A DNA stretch of 64,000 bases, taken from NCBI RefSeq assembly GCF_006489205.2, contig NZ_VFYR02000002.1, forward strand, positions 248,001-312,000. The letters run 5' to 3'. The stretch's first letter is position 1, and the number at the start of each line of letters is the position of its first letter. Both the position numbers and the translations under genes were made by a program. Below the pieces are notes generated by a model. That model was not told the DNA's origin. It saw nothing but the letters and a program-made list of their open reading frames with translations, and made no database searches. The stretch is from Brevibacterium sp. XM4083 (GTDB lineage Bacteria > Actinomycetota > Actinomycetes > Actinomycetales > Brevibacteriaceae). Below, piece after piece: positions 54,974 through 63,880 of this stretch.

Positions 54974-55699
54974 ATGAGCGAGCGATCGGATGTGTCCGGT
55001 GGGGAGTTCTCCGGACTGAGCGAGGTGGTGAGCCTGACGAGCGCACCTCAGCAGATCGCCGACCACATCCTCTCCGGCATCGCCGTGGGAGCCCTGCCCG
55101 AGGGCACCCTGCTGCCCGGCGAGCGGGCCCTGGCCGCTGACCTGCAGGTGTCGCGTTCGAGTGTGCGGGCTGCGCTCGAACGGCTCGAGCGCCTCGGGGT
55201 CGTCGAACGGCGCCGAGGTCGCGGCGGCGGCACCTTCGTCGCCAACGTCGAACCGGCCACCTTGGCCCCCATGGCCGAACGCATCGAGGAGTTCTACGCC
55301 GAGCGCAAGAACCTCCTCGACGCTCGCGCCGTGTTCCAGAACGGTCTGGCCGCAACCGCGGCGACACGGCGGACTGATGACGAGCTCGCCGAACTCCGGG
55401 AGCTCGCGGCGGTGTACTCCGAACGCGCCGAGGCGGCCGCCGCCCGGACCGCCGATGCGCGGTTCCATTTCGCCATCGCCCGGGCCGGTCACAATCCCGA
55501 ACTCGTGCGCATGGCCATCGACATCGACACCCGGATCAACGCCGGCTTCCGCCACGACCCGTTCTCGCATGAGCTCTTCGACCGTGCCGTCAACGACCAT
55601 GCCGCGATCGTCGAGGCGATCGCCAACGGAGACGCCGAGGCGGCCGGGCGGCTGTGCGAAGAGCACTTCCGCTCGACGACGATGCCCGAACCCGGCTGA
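54974..55699 (+). CDS. FadR-type GntR regulator
   Basis: This 241-aa regulator has a GntR winged helix ([64 protein letters not shown]) and a helical FCD effector domain ([21 protein letters not shown] to [26 protein letters not shown]). AGGAGG is four bases before ATG 54974. It is divergent from map and convergent with ald. Its ligand is unknown. Confidence 0.85.
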   Translation: MSERSDVSGGEFSGLSEVVSLTSAPQQIADHILSGIAVGALPEGTLLPGERALAADLQVSRSSVRAALERLERLGVVERRRGRGGGTFVANVEPATLAPMAERIEEFYAERKNLLDARAVFQNGLAATAATRRTDDELAELRELAAVYSERAEAAAARTADARFHFAIARAGHNPELVRMAIDIDTRINAGFRHDPFSHELFDRAVNDHAAIVEAIANGDAEAAGRLCEEHFRSTTMPEPG

Positions 55700-56023
55700 C
55701 CGCGCCCCCGGAACTCCGCGGGGAGCGCTGAGACTCCGGGGAGCGCTGTGACTCCGCGGGGTGCCGCCGACACCCTCGGTGTGCAACCGCAACCCTGGGT
55801 CGAACACACACCTCTGCGCTCGACACACACCTCTGCGCTCGACACTCACCCCTGAGCACAGCGACAGGCACCCGCAGCTCCACCTCCACCGCGTGCACGG
55901 GGAGGATGTGGAGTTGCGGGTGCCTGTTGCGACGACTGCCGCCGGACCGGGTGCAGCGTCAGGCCTGCGCAAGGCCCGACGCTGCGGCGAGCAGCCTGCG
56001 ACGAACGCTCAGTCGGCGAACGC
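55700..56023. repeat. Repeat-rich convergent intergenic region
   Basis: This 324-bp space holds two similar GAGACTCCGG/GTGACTCCGCGG segments (about 55729-55760), and three tandem copies of a 19-20 bp unit, TCGACACACACCTCTGCGC with variants, at 55800-55857. A 20-bp stem (55864-55883 with 55908-55927, one G-T pair) follows and could terminate both gntR and ald. No gene is seen. The tandem units look like dispersed intergenic repeats. Confidence 0.6.
55864..55927. terminator. Large inverted repeat, probable bidirectional terminator
   Basis: Arms 55864-55883 and 55908-55927 pair over 20 positions with one G-T, and an internal CTCC/GGAG pairing extends the fold. It sits between converging genes and lacks a clean T-run. 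Confidence 0.55.
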
Positions 56024-57142
56024 TCAGTTGGCGAGTGCGTGCTCGACGGAGACGGCCTCGAGGCCGAACGCCTCGGCGACGTTGTCGTTGGTGACATGAC
56101 CGTTGTGGACGTTGAGTCCCCGGGCGAGGCCGGCGTCGTTCGACAGCGCCGCGTGCCAGCCCTGGTCGGCGAGCTTGACGGCGAAGGGCAGGGTCGCGTT
56201 CGTCAGGGCCGCCGTCGCGGTGTTCGGCACGGCGCCGGGCATGTTCGCCACGCAGTAGAAGATCGACTGGTGGACGACGTAGGTCGGATCGTCGTGCGTC
56301 GTCGGGTGCGAGCCCTCGAAGCAGCCGCCCTGGTCGATGGCGATGTCGACGAGCACCGAACCGGGCTTCATGCCGGCGACCATCTCGTCGGTGACGAGCT
56401 TGGGAGCCTTCTTGCCGGGGATGAGGACCGAGCCGATGACGAGGTCGGCGGTCGAGAGCGACTTCGTGATCTCGTACTTGTTCGACACCTTCGTCGCGAT
56501 CGCTCCGCCGAAGGTCTCATCGATCTGGCGCAGACGCGGGATGTTGATGTCGATGACCTCGACGTTGGCTCCGAGTCCGAGGGCCATGCGCGCGGCGTTC
56601 GTGCCGGCGACACCGGCGCCGATGACGACGACGTTGGCCTTGTCGGTGCCGGGGACACCGGAGAGGAGCACACCGCGGCCGCCTTCGGCCTTGAGCAGGC
56701 TGTGGGCGCCGACCTGCGTCGAGAGGCGTCCGGCGATCTCGCTCATCGGCGCGAGCAGCGGCAGGCCGCCGCCGTCGGGCTGAACGGTCTCGTAGGCGAT
56801 CGCCGTGGTGCCGGCCTCCATGAGCGCCTTCGTCAGCGCTTCGTCGGCGGCGAGGTGGAGGTAGGTGAAGAGGATGAGATCCTGGCGGAGGAAGCCGTAC
56901 TCGGAGGCGATGGGCTCCTTGACCTTGAGGACCATGTCACCGGCGGCCCAGGTGGCGGCGGCGTCGGGGGCGATCTTCGCGCCGGCAGCGATGTACTCAT
57001 CGTCGGTGATGAATGATCCTTCGCCGGCTCCGGCCTGGACGGTGACCTGGTGACCGCGGGAGACGAGCTCGTGGACGCCGGCAGCGGTGATGGCGACGCG
57101 GAACTCGTTGTTCTTGACCTCTGTGGGCACTGAGATGCGCAT
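56024..57142 (-). CDS. ald: Alanine dehydrogenase
   Basis: This 372-aa enzyme interconverts alanine with pyruvate and ammonia using NAD. The pattern MRISVPTEVKNNEFRVAITAAGVHELVSRGHQV, the substrate residues around VKEPI and AYETVQ, the nucleotide motif VVIGAGVAGTNAARMALGLGANVEVID and SIFYCVANMPGAVPNTATAALTNATLPF are all typical. GAAGGA precedes ATG 57142. It links carbon and nitrogen metabolism next to the gln block. Confidence 0.95.
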   Translation of the reverse strand: MRISVPTEVKNNEFRVAITAAGVHELVSRGHQVTVQAGAGEGSFITDDEYIAAGAKIAPDAAATWAAGDMVLKVKEPIASEYGFLRQDLILFTYLHLAADEALTKALMEAGTTAIAYETVQPDGGGLPLLAPMSEIAGRLSTQVGAHSLLKAEGGRGVLLSGVPGTDKANVVVIGAGVAGTNAARMALGLGANVEVIDINIPRLRQIDETFGGAIATKVSNKYEITKSLSTADLVIGSVLIPGKKAPKLVTDEMVAGMKPGSVLVDIAIDQGGCFEGSHPTTHDDPTYVVHQSIFYCVANMPGAVPNTATAALTNATLPFAVKLADQGWHAALSNDAGLARGLNVHNGHVTNDNVAEAFGLEAVSVEHALAN

Positions 57143-57497
57143 TGGGATTCCTTCTTTCATGGCGCCCATGGGACGGGACAGATTCGGCTCTGCGGGGCAG
57201 CGACCGAGGGTACATCTCACTCTAAGCTTGTGAAGGTTCGCGAGGCAAACCTTTACGTGCCTATTTCGTCATCAATCTTGCGGAATCGGTTGTCCACCAT
57301 GCGAAAGAATGGGGAAATCCGCGGAACTGGTCCCACATCGAGGGCACCTCTGTGGACCCCTCGCGAGCGCCGCGGCACTCCGCGGAATCGGGCACGGTCA
57401 CCGGCCGACACCTCGGCGAACTCCCTGTCAGGCGGCCCGCGAACCGGTAAGCTGGCCGGTGTCAGAGCATCATCTCACCGACGACGGAAGGCCTGTC
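57143..57497. promoter_or_regulatory. Divergent intergenic region ald / glnA2 operon
   Basis: This 355-bp region has no gene. An 8-bp dyad with one mismatch, TGAAGGTT (57231-57238) and AACCTTTA (57248-57255), lies about 90 bp before ald and could bind an Lrp/AldR-type regulator. GC-rich dyads follow near 57360-57395. Promoters of both transcription units must be here, but no strong -35/-10 pair stands out. Confidence 0.35.
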
Positions 57498-57701
57498 ATG
57501 GGACTGTTCAGCGATATCGACGAAGCGAACTCGAAGTGGTACTTCAACACCGCCACGGGCGAGGTCGAGCAGGGTCTCGTCAGCGATTGGACCCACCGCA
57601 TGGGTCCCTACGACACCGAGGCGGAGGCACGTGACGCCCTCGAGCAGGCGAAGAAGCGCAACGAGGAGTGGAACGAGGCCGACGAGAAGTGGAACGGCTG
57701 A
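57498..57701 (+). CDS. 67-aa conserved-looking protein before glnA2
   Basis: This small acidic protein has an aromatic start MGLFSDIDEANSKWYFNTATGEVEQG and a charged helix EAEARDALEQAKKRNEEWNEADEKW. The WYFNTATGEVEQG and YDTEAEARDALEQAKKR pattern resembles a single SPOR-like repeat, so it may bind a peptide or glycan, but this is uncertain. GGAAGG precedes the ATG. It is three bases before glnA2 and surely cotranscribed. Confidence 0.7.
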   Translation: MGLFSDIDEANSKWYFNTATGEVEQGLVSDWTHRMGPYDTEAEARDALEQAKKRNEEWNEADEKWNG

Positions 57702-57704
57702 TCG

Positions 57705-59057
57705 ATGTCGAAGCAGGAAGAGTTCGTCCTCCGCACCGTTGAGGATCGTGACGTCCGGTTCATCCGGCTGTGGTTCACCGACGTGCTCGGCGGACTGAAG
57801 TCCGTGGCCGTCGTCCCCGCCGAACTCGAAGGCGCGTTCTCCGAGGGCATCGGCTTCGACGGGTCGGCGGTCGAGGGACTCTCCCGGGTCTACGAGGCCG
57901 ATATGGTCCTCAAGCCCGATCCGTCGACGTTCTCCCTGCTGCCGTGGCGCGGGGAGACGGAGCCGACGGGCCGGATGTTCTGCGACATCCACGTGCCCGG
58001 CGGGGAACCGGCGAAGGCCGATCCCCGCAACGTCCTCAAGCGCACGCTCGAGAGCGCAGCGAAGAAGGGGTTCACCTTCTACGTCCATCCCGAGATGGAG
58101 TTCTACCTCTTCCGGTCCGGCAACCTCGACCTCGGCAACGGCACCCTCGGTGCCCCGGTGCCCGTCGACACCGCCGGGTACTTCGACCACGTCAACGGCG
58201 GGACGGCGAACGACTTCCGGCGCTCGGCGGTGACGATGCTCGAGGCGATGGGACTGTCGGTCGAGTTCTCCCACCACGAGGCGGGTCCGGGACAGAACGA
58301 GATCGACCTGCGCTACGCCGACGCGCTGACGATGGCCGACAACATCATGACCTTCCGCTCGGTCATCAAGGAGGTCGCGATCGCCCAGGGCGTCTACGCC
58401 TCATTCATGCCCAAGCCGCTCGCCGACCACCCGGGCAACGGCATGCACACCCACGTGTCGCTCTTCGAGGGGGAGAACAACGCGTTCTTCGAACCGGGCG
58501 CGACCTATCAGCTCTCGAAGATCGGTCGCCAATTCATCGCCGGCCTGCTCCACCACGCGGCGGAGATCACGGCCGTGACGAACCAGTTCGTCAACTCCTA
58601 CAAGCGCCTGTGGACCGGCCACGAAGCCCCCTCCTACATCTGCTGGGGACACCGGAACCGGTCCGCGCTCGTGCGGGTCCCGCAGTACAACTCCGGCAAA
58701 TCGTCCTCGGCCCGCGTCGAGTACCGCGGCCTCGACTCCTCGGCCAACCCGTACCTGTCCTACGCCCTGCTCCTCGCCGCCGGGCTCAAGGGGATCGAAG
58801 AGGACTACGAGCTGCCGGAGGAGGCCGAGGACAACGTCTGGCTGCTCTCCGACACCGAACGCCGGGCGATGGGCATCCGCGCCCTTCCCGCGAGCCTCGC
58901 CGAGGCGCTCGAGATCATGGAGGGCTCCGACCTCGTCGCCGAGACCCTCGGTGAGGAGGTCTTCGACTTCTTCCTCCGCAACAAACGACAGGAATGGGAC
59001 GGCTACCGCGCTCAGGTGACCCCGTACGAGCTCAGCAAGCACTTCTCGTCGATGTGA
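57705..59057 (+). CDS. glnA2: Type I glutamine synthetase, GlnA2-like
   Basis: This 450-aa ATP-dependent enzyme joins ammonia to glutamate. Metal and substrate residues appear in FYVHPEMEFYLF, HHEAGPGQNEIDLRYADAL, GNGMHTHVSLFEG and RSALVRVPQYN, and the C-terminal FLRNKRQEWDGYRAQVTPYEL is characteristic of the GlnA2 branch. Tyr368 in EDYELPEE sits where the adenylylated tyrosine of GlnA lies. glnE follows after four bases. A second, classical glnA lies at the window's end. Confidence 0.92.
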   Translation: MSKQEEFVLRTVEDRDVRFIRLWFTDVLGGLKSVAVVPAELEGAFSEGIGFDGSAVEGLSRVYEADMVLKPDPSTFSLLPWRGETEPTGRMFCDIHVPGGEPAKADPRNVLKRTLESAAKKGFTFYVHPEMEFYLFRSGNLDLGNGTLGAPVPVDTAGYFDHVNGGTANDFRRSAVTMLEAMGLSVEFSHHEAGPGQNEIDLRYADALTMADNIMTFRSVIKEVAIAQGVYASFMPKPLADHPGNGMHTHVSLFEGENNAFFEPGATYQLSKIGRQFIAGLLHHAAEITAVTNQFVNSYKRLWTGHEAPSYICWGHRNRSALVRVPQYNSGKSSSARVEYRGLDSSANPYLSYALLLAAGLKGIEEDYELPEEAEDNVWLLSDTERRAMGIRALPASLAEALEIMEGSDLVAETLGEEVFDFFLRNKRQEWDGYRAQVTPYELSKHFSSM

Positions 59058-59061
59058 TCCC

Positions 59062-62000
59062 ATGGCGCGCCTGACCTCCCGCACCCCAGCGACGACCGCC
59101 TCGGCGAACCGCTTTCTCGGCGACATCGACGACCTCCTCGGCCAGCCCCTGGCCACGGATTCCCGCTTCGTCGACCTCCTCGAGGCCACGCCGGATCCGC
59201 ACGCCGGCGCCCTCGGACTCCTCCGAGTCCTCGAAGAAGCCGAGAAGGACGCCGAGAAGGATGCGGCGACCGGCACCGGCACCGCGGCACCGGAGACGAC
59301 GACCGCTGAGGTGGGGGAGGGTTCGCCCGCCGGCGCCGAGGCGGCAGCGAGCGGGATCGCGCGCTTCGTCGACGCGGCCCGGGTCACCGGCACGGGCACG
59401 GTCGCCGAGGACGAGCTCGACCGGCCGATGCTCGCTCGCCTGCTCGGTGTCTTCGGCACTTCGGAGGCGATGGTCGACCACCTCGTCCGGCACCCGGATT
59501 CCCTGCCGCTGCTCCTCGACCGCTCCCCGTACCTGATGATCTCGACCCCGCAGGCCTCGGCGAGTGCGCTGCGGGCGACCCTGCTCGAATCCGTCGGCGC
59601 CGATCCCAGCTCCGACGCACCGGTGGCCGCCCGGACGGGCAATGAGGGGATCGCGCGGATGCGGCGGGCCTACCGCGACGTGCTGCTGCGGCTCGTCGCC
59701 GATGACCTCTACTCGGATCAGCCCGAGCAGATCGTCGACCTCGTCACCGCGGTCCTCTCCGATCTCGCCGCCGCGGCGATCGAGACCGCCCAGGCGATCG
59801 CGCGGGCCGAACTCGACCCGGAGTCGACCGTGCGCATGGCCGTCATCGCGCTCGGCAAGACCGGGGCACGGGAGCTCAACTACGTCTCCGACGTCGACGT
59901 CGTCTTCGTCCAGGACTCCGAGGCGACCGAGGAGCAGCGGACGCTGGCTACCGAGGTGGCCCAGCGGATGCGCTCGATCCTCTCCGATCCCGGTGCCGAA
60001 CCGGCTCTCTGGGAGCTCGACACCGCTCTGCGGCCCGAAGGCAAGGCCGGGGCGCTCGTGCGCACGCTCTCGGAGTTCGAGCACTACTACACCGACATCG
60101 CGAAGAACTGGGAGTTCCAGGCCCTCCTCAAGGCCCGGGCGGTCGCCGGTGACCCCGCGGTCGGTGCGGCGTTCACCGAGACCCTCTCACCGCTGGTCTG
60201 GGAGGCCGCCGGCCGGGAGGGGTTCATCGACGGCATCCGGGCGATGCGCCGTCGTGTCGTCGACCTCATCCCCGCCGCCGAGGCCCCGAGGCAGATCAAG
60301 CTCGGCCGCGGGGGACTGCGCGACGTCGAGTTCTCCGCGCAGCTCCTCCAGCTCGTCCACGGGCAGAGCGACGACGAGATCCGCTCGCCGAACACCCTGC
60401 GCGCCCTCGACGAGCTCGGGGAGCACGGGTACATCGGACTCGACGACGCCCTCGTGTTCTCCTCGGCCTACCGGTTCATGCGCGTCGTCGAACACCGGGT
60501 GCAGATCCCGCGGATGCTGCGCAACGCCCTCATCCCCGACGACGAGGCGAAGCTGCGGACCCTCGCCCGCTCCGTCTTCCCCTCCGGTTCCCGCACGGGC
60601 GCTCGGCTCGAGGAGAACCGCCGCGACTTCGCCAAACAGGTCACCCGGCTCCACGAGCAGATCTTCTACCGGCCGATCCTCGACGCCGCCGTCGGCATCC
60701 ACGGTGAGGTCGTCGACGCCCATCACCGCGGGACGAGTCTCAAGGCGGCAGCCGACCGCCTCCGCGCGTTCGGCTACCGCGACCCGCAGGGGGCGCTCGG
60801 CCACATCAAGTCGCTGACCACGGGCATGTCGCGGACCGCGCTCGTCATCAAACAGGTGCTGCCGGCGCTCCTCGACTGGTTCTCCGACGGCGTCGACCCC
60901 GATGCCGCCCTGCTCTCCTTCCGCCGACTCACCGATTCGCTGTCGTCCTCGGGTTGGTTCCTCAAGATGCTCCGCGACTCCGGGCTCGCCGCGAAGTCCG
61001 TGGCGGAGGTGCTCACGCTCTCCGGCTACGCCACCGAACTCCTCCTCCGCCAGCCGGCAGCGGTCGCGTGGCTCGACGACTACGCGAGTCTCGCCGCGCG
61101 CGATCAGCAGGTGCTCGCCGCTGAGGTCGACGGGCTGCTCCACCGTCACGGCGCCGAGGCGATCACCCGGATCCGGGAGACGTACAGTCGCGAACTGCTG
61201 CGGATCGCACTGCGGGACGTCCTCGACGTCGGTGACCGCGCCGAGGTGCCCGGGGACCTCTCCGACCTCATGGACCTCACCGTCGACGGCGCCCTGCGCG
61301 CCGTGCGCCTCGACCTCGACGACGCCGCGGTGCCGGAGTACGAGTTCGCCGTCGTCGCGATGGGCCGGTGGGGCGGCCGGGAGATCGGGTACTTCTCCGA
61401 TGCGGATGCGATGTTCGTCTACCGTGCCGTCGCCGACGACCTCGACGCCGAGGCCCGCGCGAAGCTCGCCAAGCACGTCACGAAGGTCGCCCTGCAGCTG
61501 AGCTCCCGGCTCAAGGCCAGCGAAGGCGCTCGCGGCATCGAGCTCGACGCGGATCTGCGGCCGGAGGGGAAGAACGGTCCGCTCGTGCGCACGTTCGCCT
61601 CCTATGAGTCCTACTATGCGAAGTGGTCGCAGCCGTGGGAGGCCCAGGCCCTGCTTCGGGCGCGGCCGATGGCCGGTGACGCAGCGCTCAAGGACGACTT
61701 CACCGCGCTCATCGACCCGCTGCGCTACCCGGCGGAGATGCCGGCGAAGGCGCTCACCCAGGTCCGCACCCTCAAGGCGCGGATGGAGGACGAGCGGCTG
61801 CCGAAGGGAGCGGACAAACGCCGCCACCTCAAGCTCGGCCGGGGCAGCCTCTCCGACGTCGAGTGGACGGTCCAGCTCCTCCAGCTTCAGCACGCGCACG
61901 CGATTCCGGGACTGCGGACGACCTCGACGCTGGACGCCCTCGACGTCGCCACGCAGGAGGGACTCATCCCCGCCGAGGACGCCGCCGAGCTCGCCGCGGC

Positions 62001-62208
62001 CTGGCAGCTGGCGACGAATGTCCGCTCGGCCGTCATGCTCTTCCGGGGCCGCACCGCTGCGGCGCTGCCCGACGAGCATTCGGAGCTCGAGGCGACGGCG
62101 CGGCTGCTCGGCTATCCTGCCGGCGGCGGGCGCGAACTCGAGGACGACTACCTCCGGGCGACCCGTCATGCCCGGACGGTCATGGAGCAGCGCTTCTACG
62201 GGTTCTGA
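59062..62208 (+). CDS. glnE: Glutamine synthetase adenylyltransferase/adenylyl-removing enzyme
   Basis: This 1048-aa bifunctional enzyme attaches AMP to and removes it from glutamine synthetase to match nitrogen supply. Two nucleotidyltransferase domains are seen: the first with ARELNYVSDVDVVFV near residue 273 (deadenylylating half) and the second with GGREIGYFSDADAMFVY near residue 773 (adenylylating half). Each is followed by a LRPEGK/RPEGKNG segment and the LKLGRGGLRDVEF or LKLGRGSLSDVEW helix. It is cotranscribed with glnA2. Confidence 0.95.
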   Translation: MARLTSRTPATTASANRFLGDIDDLLGQPLATDSRFVDLLEATPDPHAGALGLLRVLEEAEKDAEKDAATGTGTAAPETTTAEVGEGSPAGAEAAASGIARFVDAARVTGTGTVAEDELDRPMLARLLGVFGTSEAMVDHLVRHPDSLPLLLDRSPYLMISTPQASASALRATLLESVGADPSSDAPVAARTGNEGIARMRRAYRDVLLRLVADDLYSDQPEQIVDLVTAVLSDLAAAAIETAQAIARAELDPESTVRMAVIALGKTGARELNYVSDVDVVFVQDSEATEEQRTLATEVAQRMRSILSDPGAEPALWELDTALRPEGKAGALVRTLSEFEHYYTDIAKNWEFQALLKARAVAGDPAVGAAFTETLSPLVWEAAGREGFIDGIRAMRRRVVDLIPAAEAPRQIKLGRGGLRDVEFSAQLLQLVHGQSDDEIRSPNTLRALDELGEHGYIGLDDALVFSSAYRFMRVVEHRVQIPRMLRNALIPDDEAKLRTLARSVFPSGSRTGARLEENRRDFAKQVTRLHEQIFYRPILDAAVGIHGEVVDAHHRGTSLKAAADRLRAFGYRDPQGALGHIKSLTTGMSRTALVIKQVLPALLDWFSDGVDPDAALLSFRRLTDSLSSSGWFLKMLRDSGLAAKSVAEVLTLSGYATELLLRQPAAVAWLDDYASLAARDQQVLAAEVDGLLHRHGAEAITRIRETYSRELLRIALRDVLDVGDRAEVPGDLSDLMDLTVDGALRAVRLDLDDAAVPEYEFAVVAMGRWGGREIGYFSDADAMFVYRAVADDLDAEARAKLAKHVTKVALQLSSRLKASEGARGIELDADLRPEGKNGPLVRTFASYESYYAKWSQPWEAQALLRARPMAGDAALKDDFTALIDPLRYPAEMPAKALTQVRTLKARMEDERLPKGADKRRHLKLGRGSLSDVEWTVQLLQLQHAHAIPGLRTTSTLDALDVATQEGLIPAEDAAELAAAWQLATNVRSAVMLFRGRTAAALPDEHSELEATARLLGYPAGGGRELEDDYLRATRHARTVMEQRFYGF

Positions 62209-62213
62209 CTCGC

Positions 62214-62240
62214 TGAGGTCGCTGACCCACAGCGACCTCA
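62214..62240. terminator. Bidirectional terminator, glnE / mtr
   Basis: A perfect 10-bp stem (62214-62223 with 62231-62240) lies between the convergent glnE and mycothione reductase genes. Confidence 0.7.
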
Positions 62241-62269
62241 GGCCGGCCGACCGGTCCGCCTCGGCGCAG

Positions 62270-63748
62270 TCAGCGCGGCGTGAACTCGAGTCCGAGCAGA
62301 GCGTTCTCGACGACCTCGGGCAGCGCCGGGTGGATCCAGTACTGGCCCCGAGCCACCTCGTCGGCGGGCTGGTCGAAGGCCATCGCCTGGATGAGCGGCT
62401 GGATGATCATCGACGCCTCGGCCCCGACGATCTGCGCACCGAGGATGAGCCGGGAGTCCCGGTCGGCGATGATCTTGACGATCCCGGGATCGTCGGCCAT
62501 CGCCCACCCGTAGGCGACGTCGGAGTACTGCTGGACTTTGACGGTGACGTCGTGTCCGGCCTGCCGGGCTTCGTCCTCGGTCATGCCGACGGTCGCGACC
62601 TGCGGGGAGGTGAAGACCGCAGCCGGCACGGCCTTGTGGCTGGCGGCCTCGAGAGCGTCCTCCGCGGCGGCCCCGGGTGCCCCGGCGGCAACGTCGATGA
62701 CGAGGTTGTCACCGACGACCCGAGCCTCGTGGTTGGCCACGTGCTTGAGCTGGTGCTCGGAGCTGATGTCGCCGAGGGCGAAGACACCGGGGACGGGCTC
62801 GCCGCCGGCATAGACCCGCTGGAACGCGTCGACGACGAGCCTGCCGTCGGGAGTGAGATCGTAGCCGACTTCGGCGGCGTCGAGGCCTGCGGTGTTCGGG
62901 TGACGACCGATGGCGATGAGGACGATGTCGGCCTCGATCGCGGCGGGAACGTCGACGTCATCGACCCGACCGCTGGGTTCGAGCTCGATCGTCATCGGTG
63001 CGCCCTCCCCATCGCCGAGGCGGTAGGCCGCAGGCTGAGCCCCGAGGATGACGTTGTGGTCGACGGTGAAGATCTTCGTGAATTCCGCCGAGGCGGTGCC
63101 GTCGAGGTCCTGGAGCAGCCGGGGTCCGCGGGCGATGACCGTGACATCGCTGCCGAAGCTCGTGAAGATGTGGGCGAATTCCATGGCGATGACGCCGGAG
63201 CCGACGATCGCCAACCGCTTCGGCTGCTCGGGCAGGCGCATGATCGAATTCGAGGTGACGATCGGGTAGCCCGGAGTGTCGACCCGCGCCGGATCGAGGC
63301 CGGGGGTGTCGGGGAGGGTGGGTGCGGCCCCCGCGGCGATGACGATCCGATCCGCGGTGATCTCCTCACCCGATGCGGTGACCACGGTCTTCTCATCGAT
63401 GAAGCGGACGTGTTCGGGGATGACGGTGTTGTTCGGCTGGCGGTCGCCCGATCGGTACTCCCGACCGCCGGCTTCGATCGCGTCGACGCGGGAGAAGATG
63501 CGCTCCTGCAGACCCGGCCAATCGACGCCGTCGAAACTGGCCTCGACGTCGTAGCGGCGGGCGTGTGCGGCCTCCTCGGCGACGGTGGCCGGGTAGACGA
63601 ACATCTTCGTCGGAATGCACCCGACGTTGAGGCACGTGCCCCCGAAATGCCATTCCTCGGCGATCGCGGTCTTCAGCCCCGCGAACCTCTTGTCGAGGAA
63701 CATGTTCCCCGACCCCGTGCCGATGAGCAGCAGATCGTAGTGCGTCAT
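62270..63748 (-). CDS. mtr: Mycothione reductase
   Basis: This 492-aa flavoprotein disulfide reductase restores mycothiol from mycothione with NADPH. FAD motif LLLIGTGSGNMFLDKRFAGLKTAIAE is the Mtr version, the redox pair is in GGTCLNVGCIPTK, NADPH binding is at VGSGVIAMEFAHIFTSFGSDV, and the partner histidine is in IHPALPEVVENAL. ATG 63748 has GAGGA upstream. Its presence indicates mycothiol as the low-molecular-weight thiol, so the organism is an actinobacterium. Confidence 0.9.
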   Translation of the reverse strand: MTHYDLLLIGTGSGNMFLDKRFAGLKTAIAEEWHFGGTCLNVGCIPTKMFVYPATVAEEAAHARRYDVEASFDGVDWPGLQERIFSRVDAIEAGGREYRSGDRQPNNTVIPEHVRFIDEKTVVTASGEEITADRIVIAAGAAPTLPDTPGLDPARVDTPGYPIVTSNSIMRLPEQPKRLAIVGSGVIAMEFAHIFTSFGSDVTVIARGPRLLQDLDGTASAEFTKIFTVDHNVILGAQPAAYRLGDGEGAPMTIELEPSGRVDDVDVPAAIEADIVLIAIGRHPNTAGLDAAEVGYDLTPDGRLVVDAFQRVYAGGEPVPGVFALGDISSEHQLKHVANHEARVVGDNLVIDVAAGAPGAAAEDALEAASHKAVPAAVFTSPQVATVGMTEDEARQAGHDVTVKVQQYSDVAYGWAMADDPGIVKIIADRDSRLILGAQIVGAEASMIIQPLIQAMAFDQPADEVARGQYWIHPALPEVVENALLGLEFTPR

Positions 63749-63808
63749 AGTTCGTCCTCGCAGAAGATGGTGTCGATGCCGAGCGCCCGTGCCGCCGTGC
63801 AACGCAGC

Positions 63809-63841
63809 GGGGGCGCCACCGGAGAAACCGGTGACGCCCCC
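63809..63841 (-). terminator. Terminator of glnA
   Basis: A 14-bp stem (63809-63822 with 63828-63841; one position pairs as G-U in the minus-strand RNA) lies 40 bp after the glnA stop codon. Confidence 0.75.
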
Positions 63842-63880
63842 ACTGTATTCCCTGCGAGCCGAAATGGTCCGCCGGTCGGG

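Noticed and set aside
55800-55857. CRISPR array
   Set aside because: The repeat units are directly tandem without spacers and there are no cas genes.
60187-62169. 660-codon open frame opposite glnE
   Set aside because: Antisense shadow of a clear GlnE.
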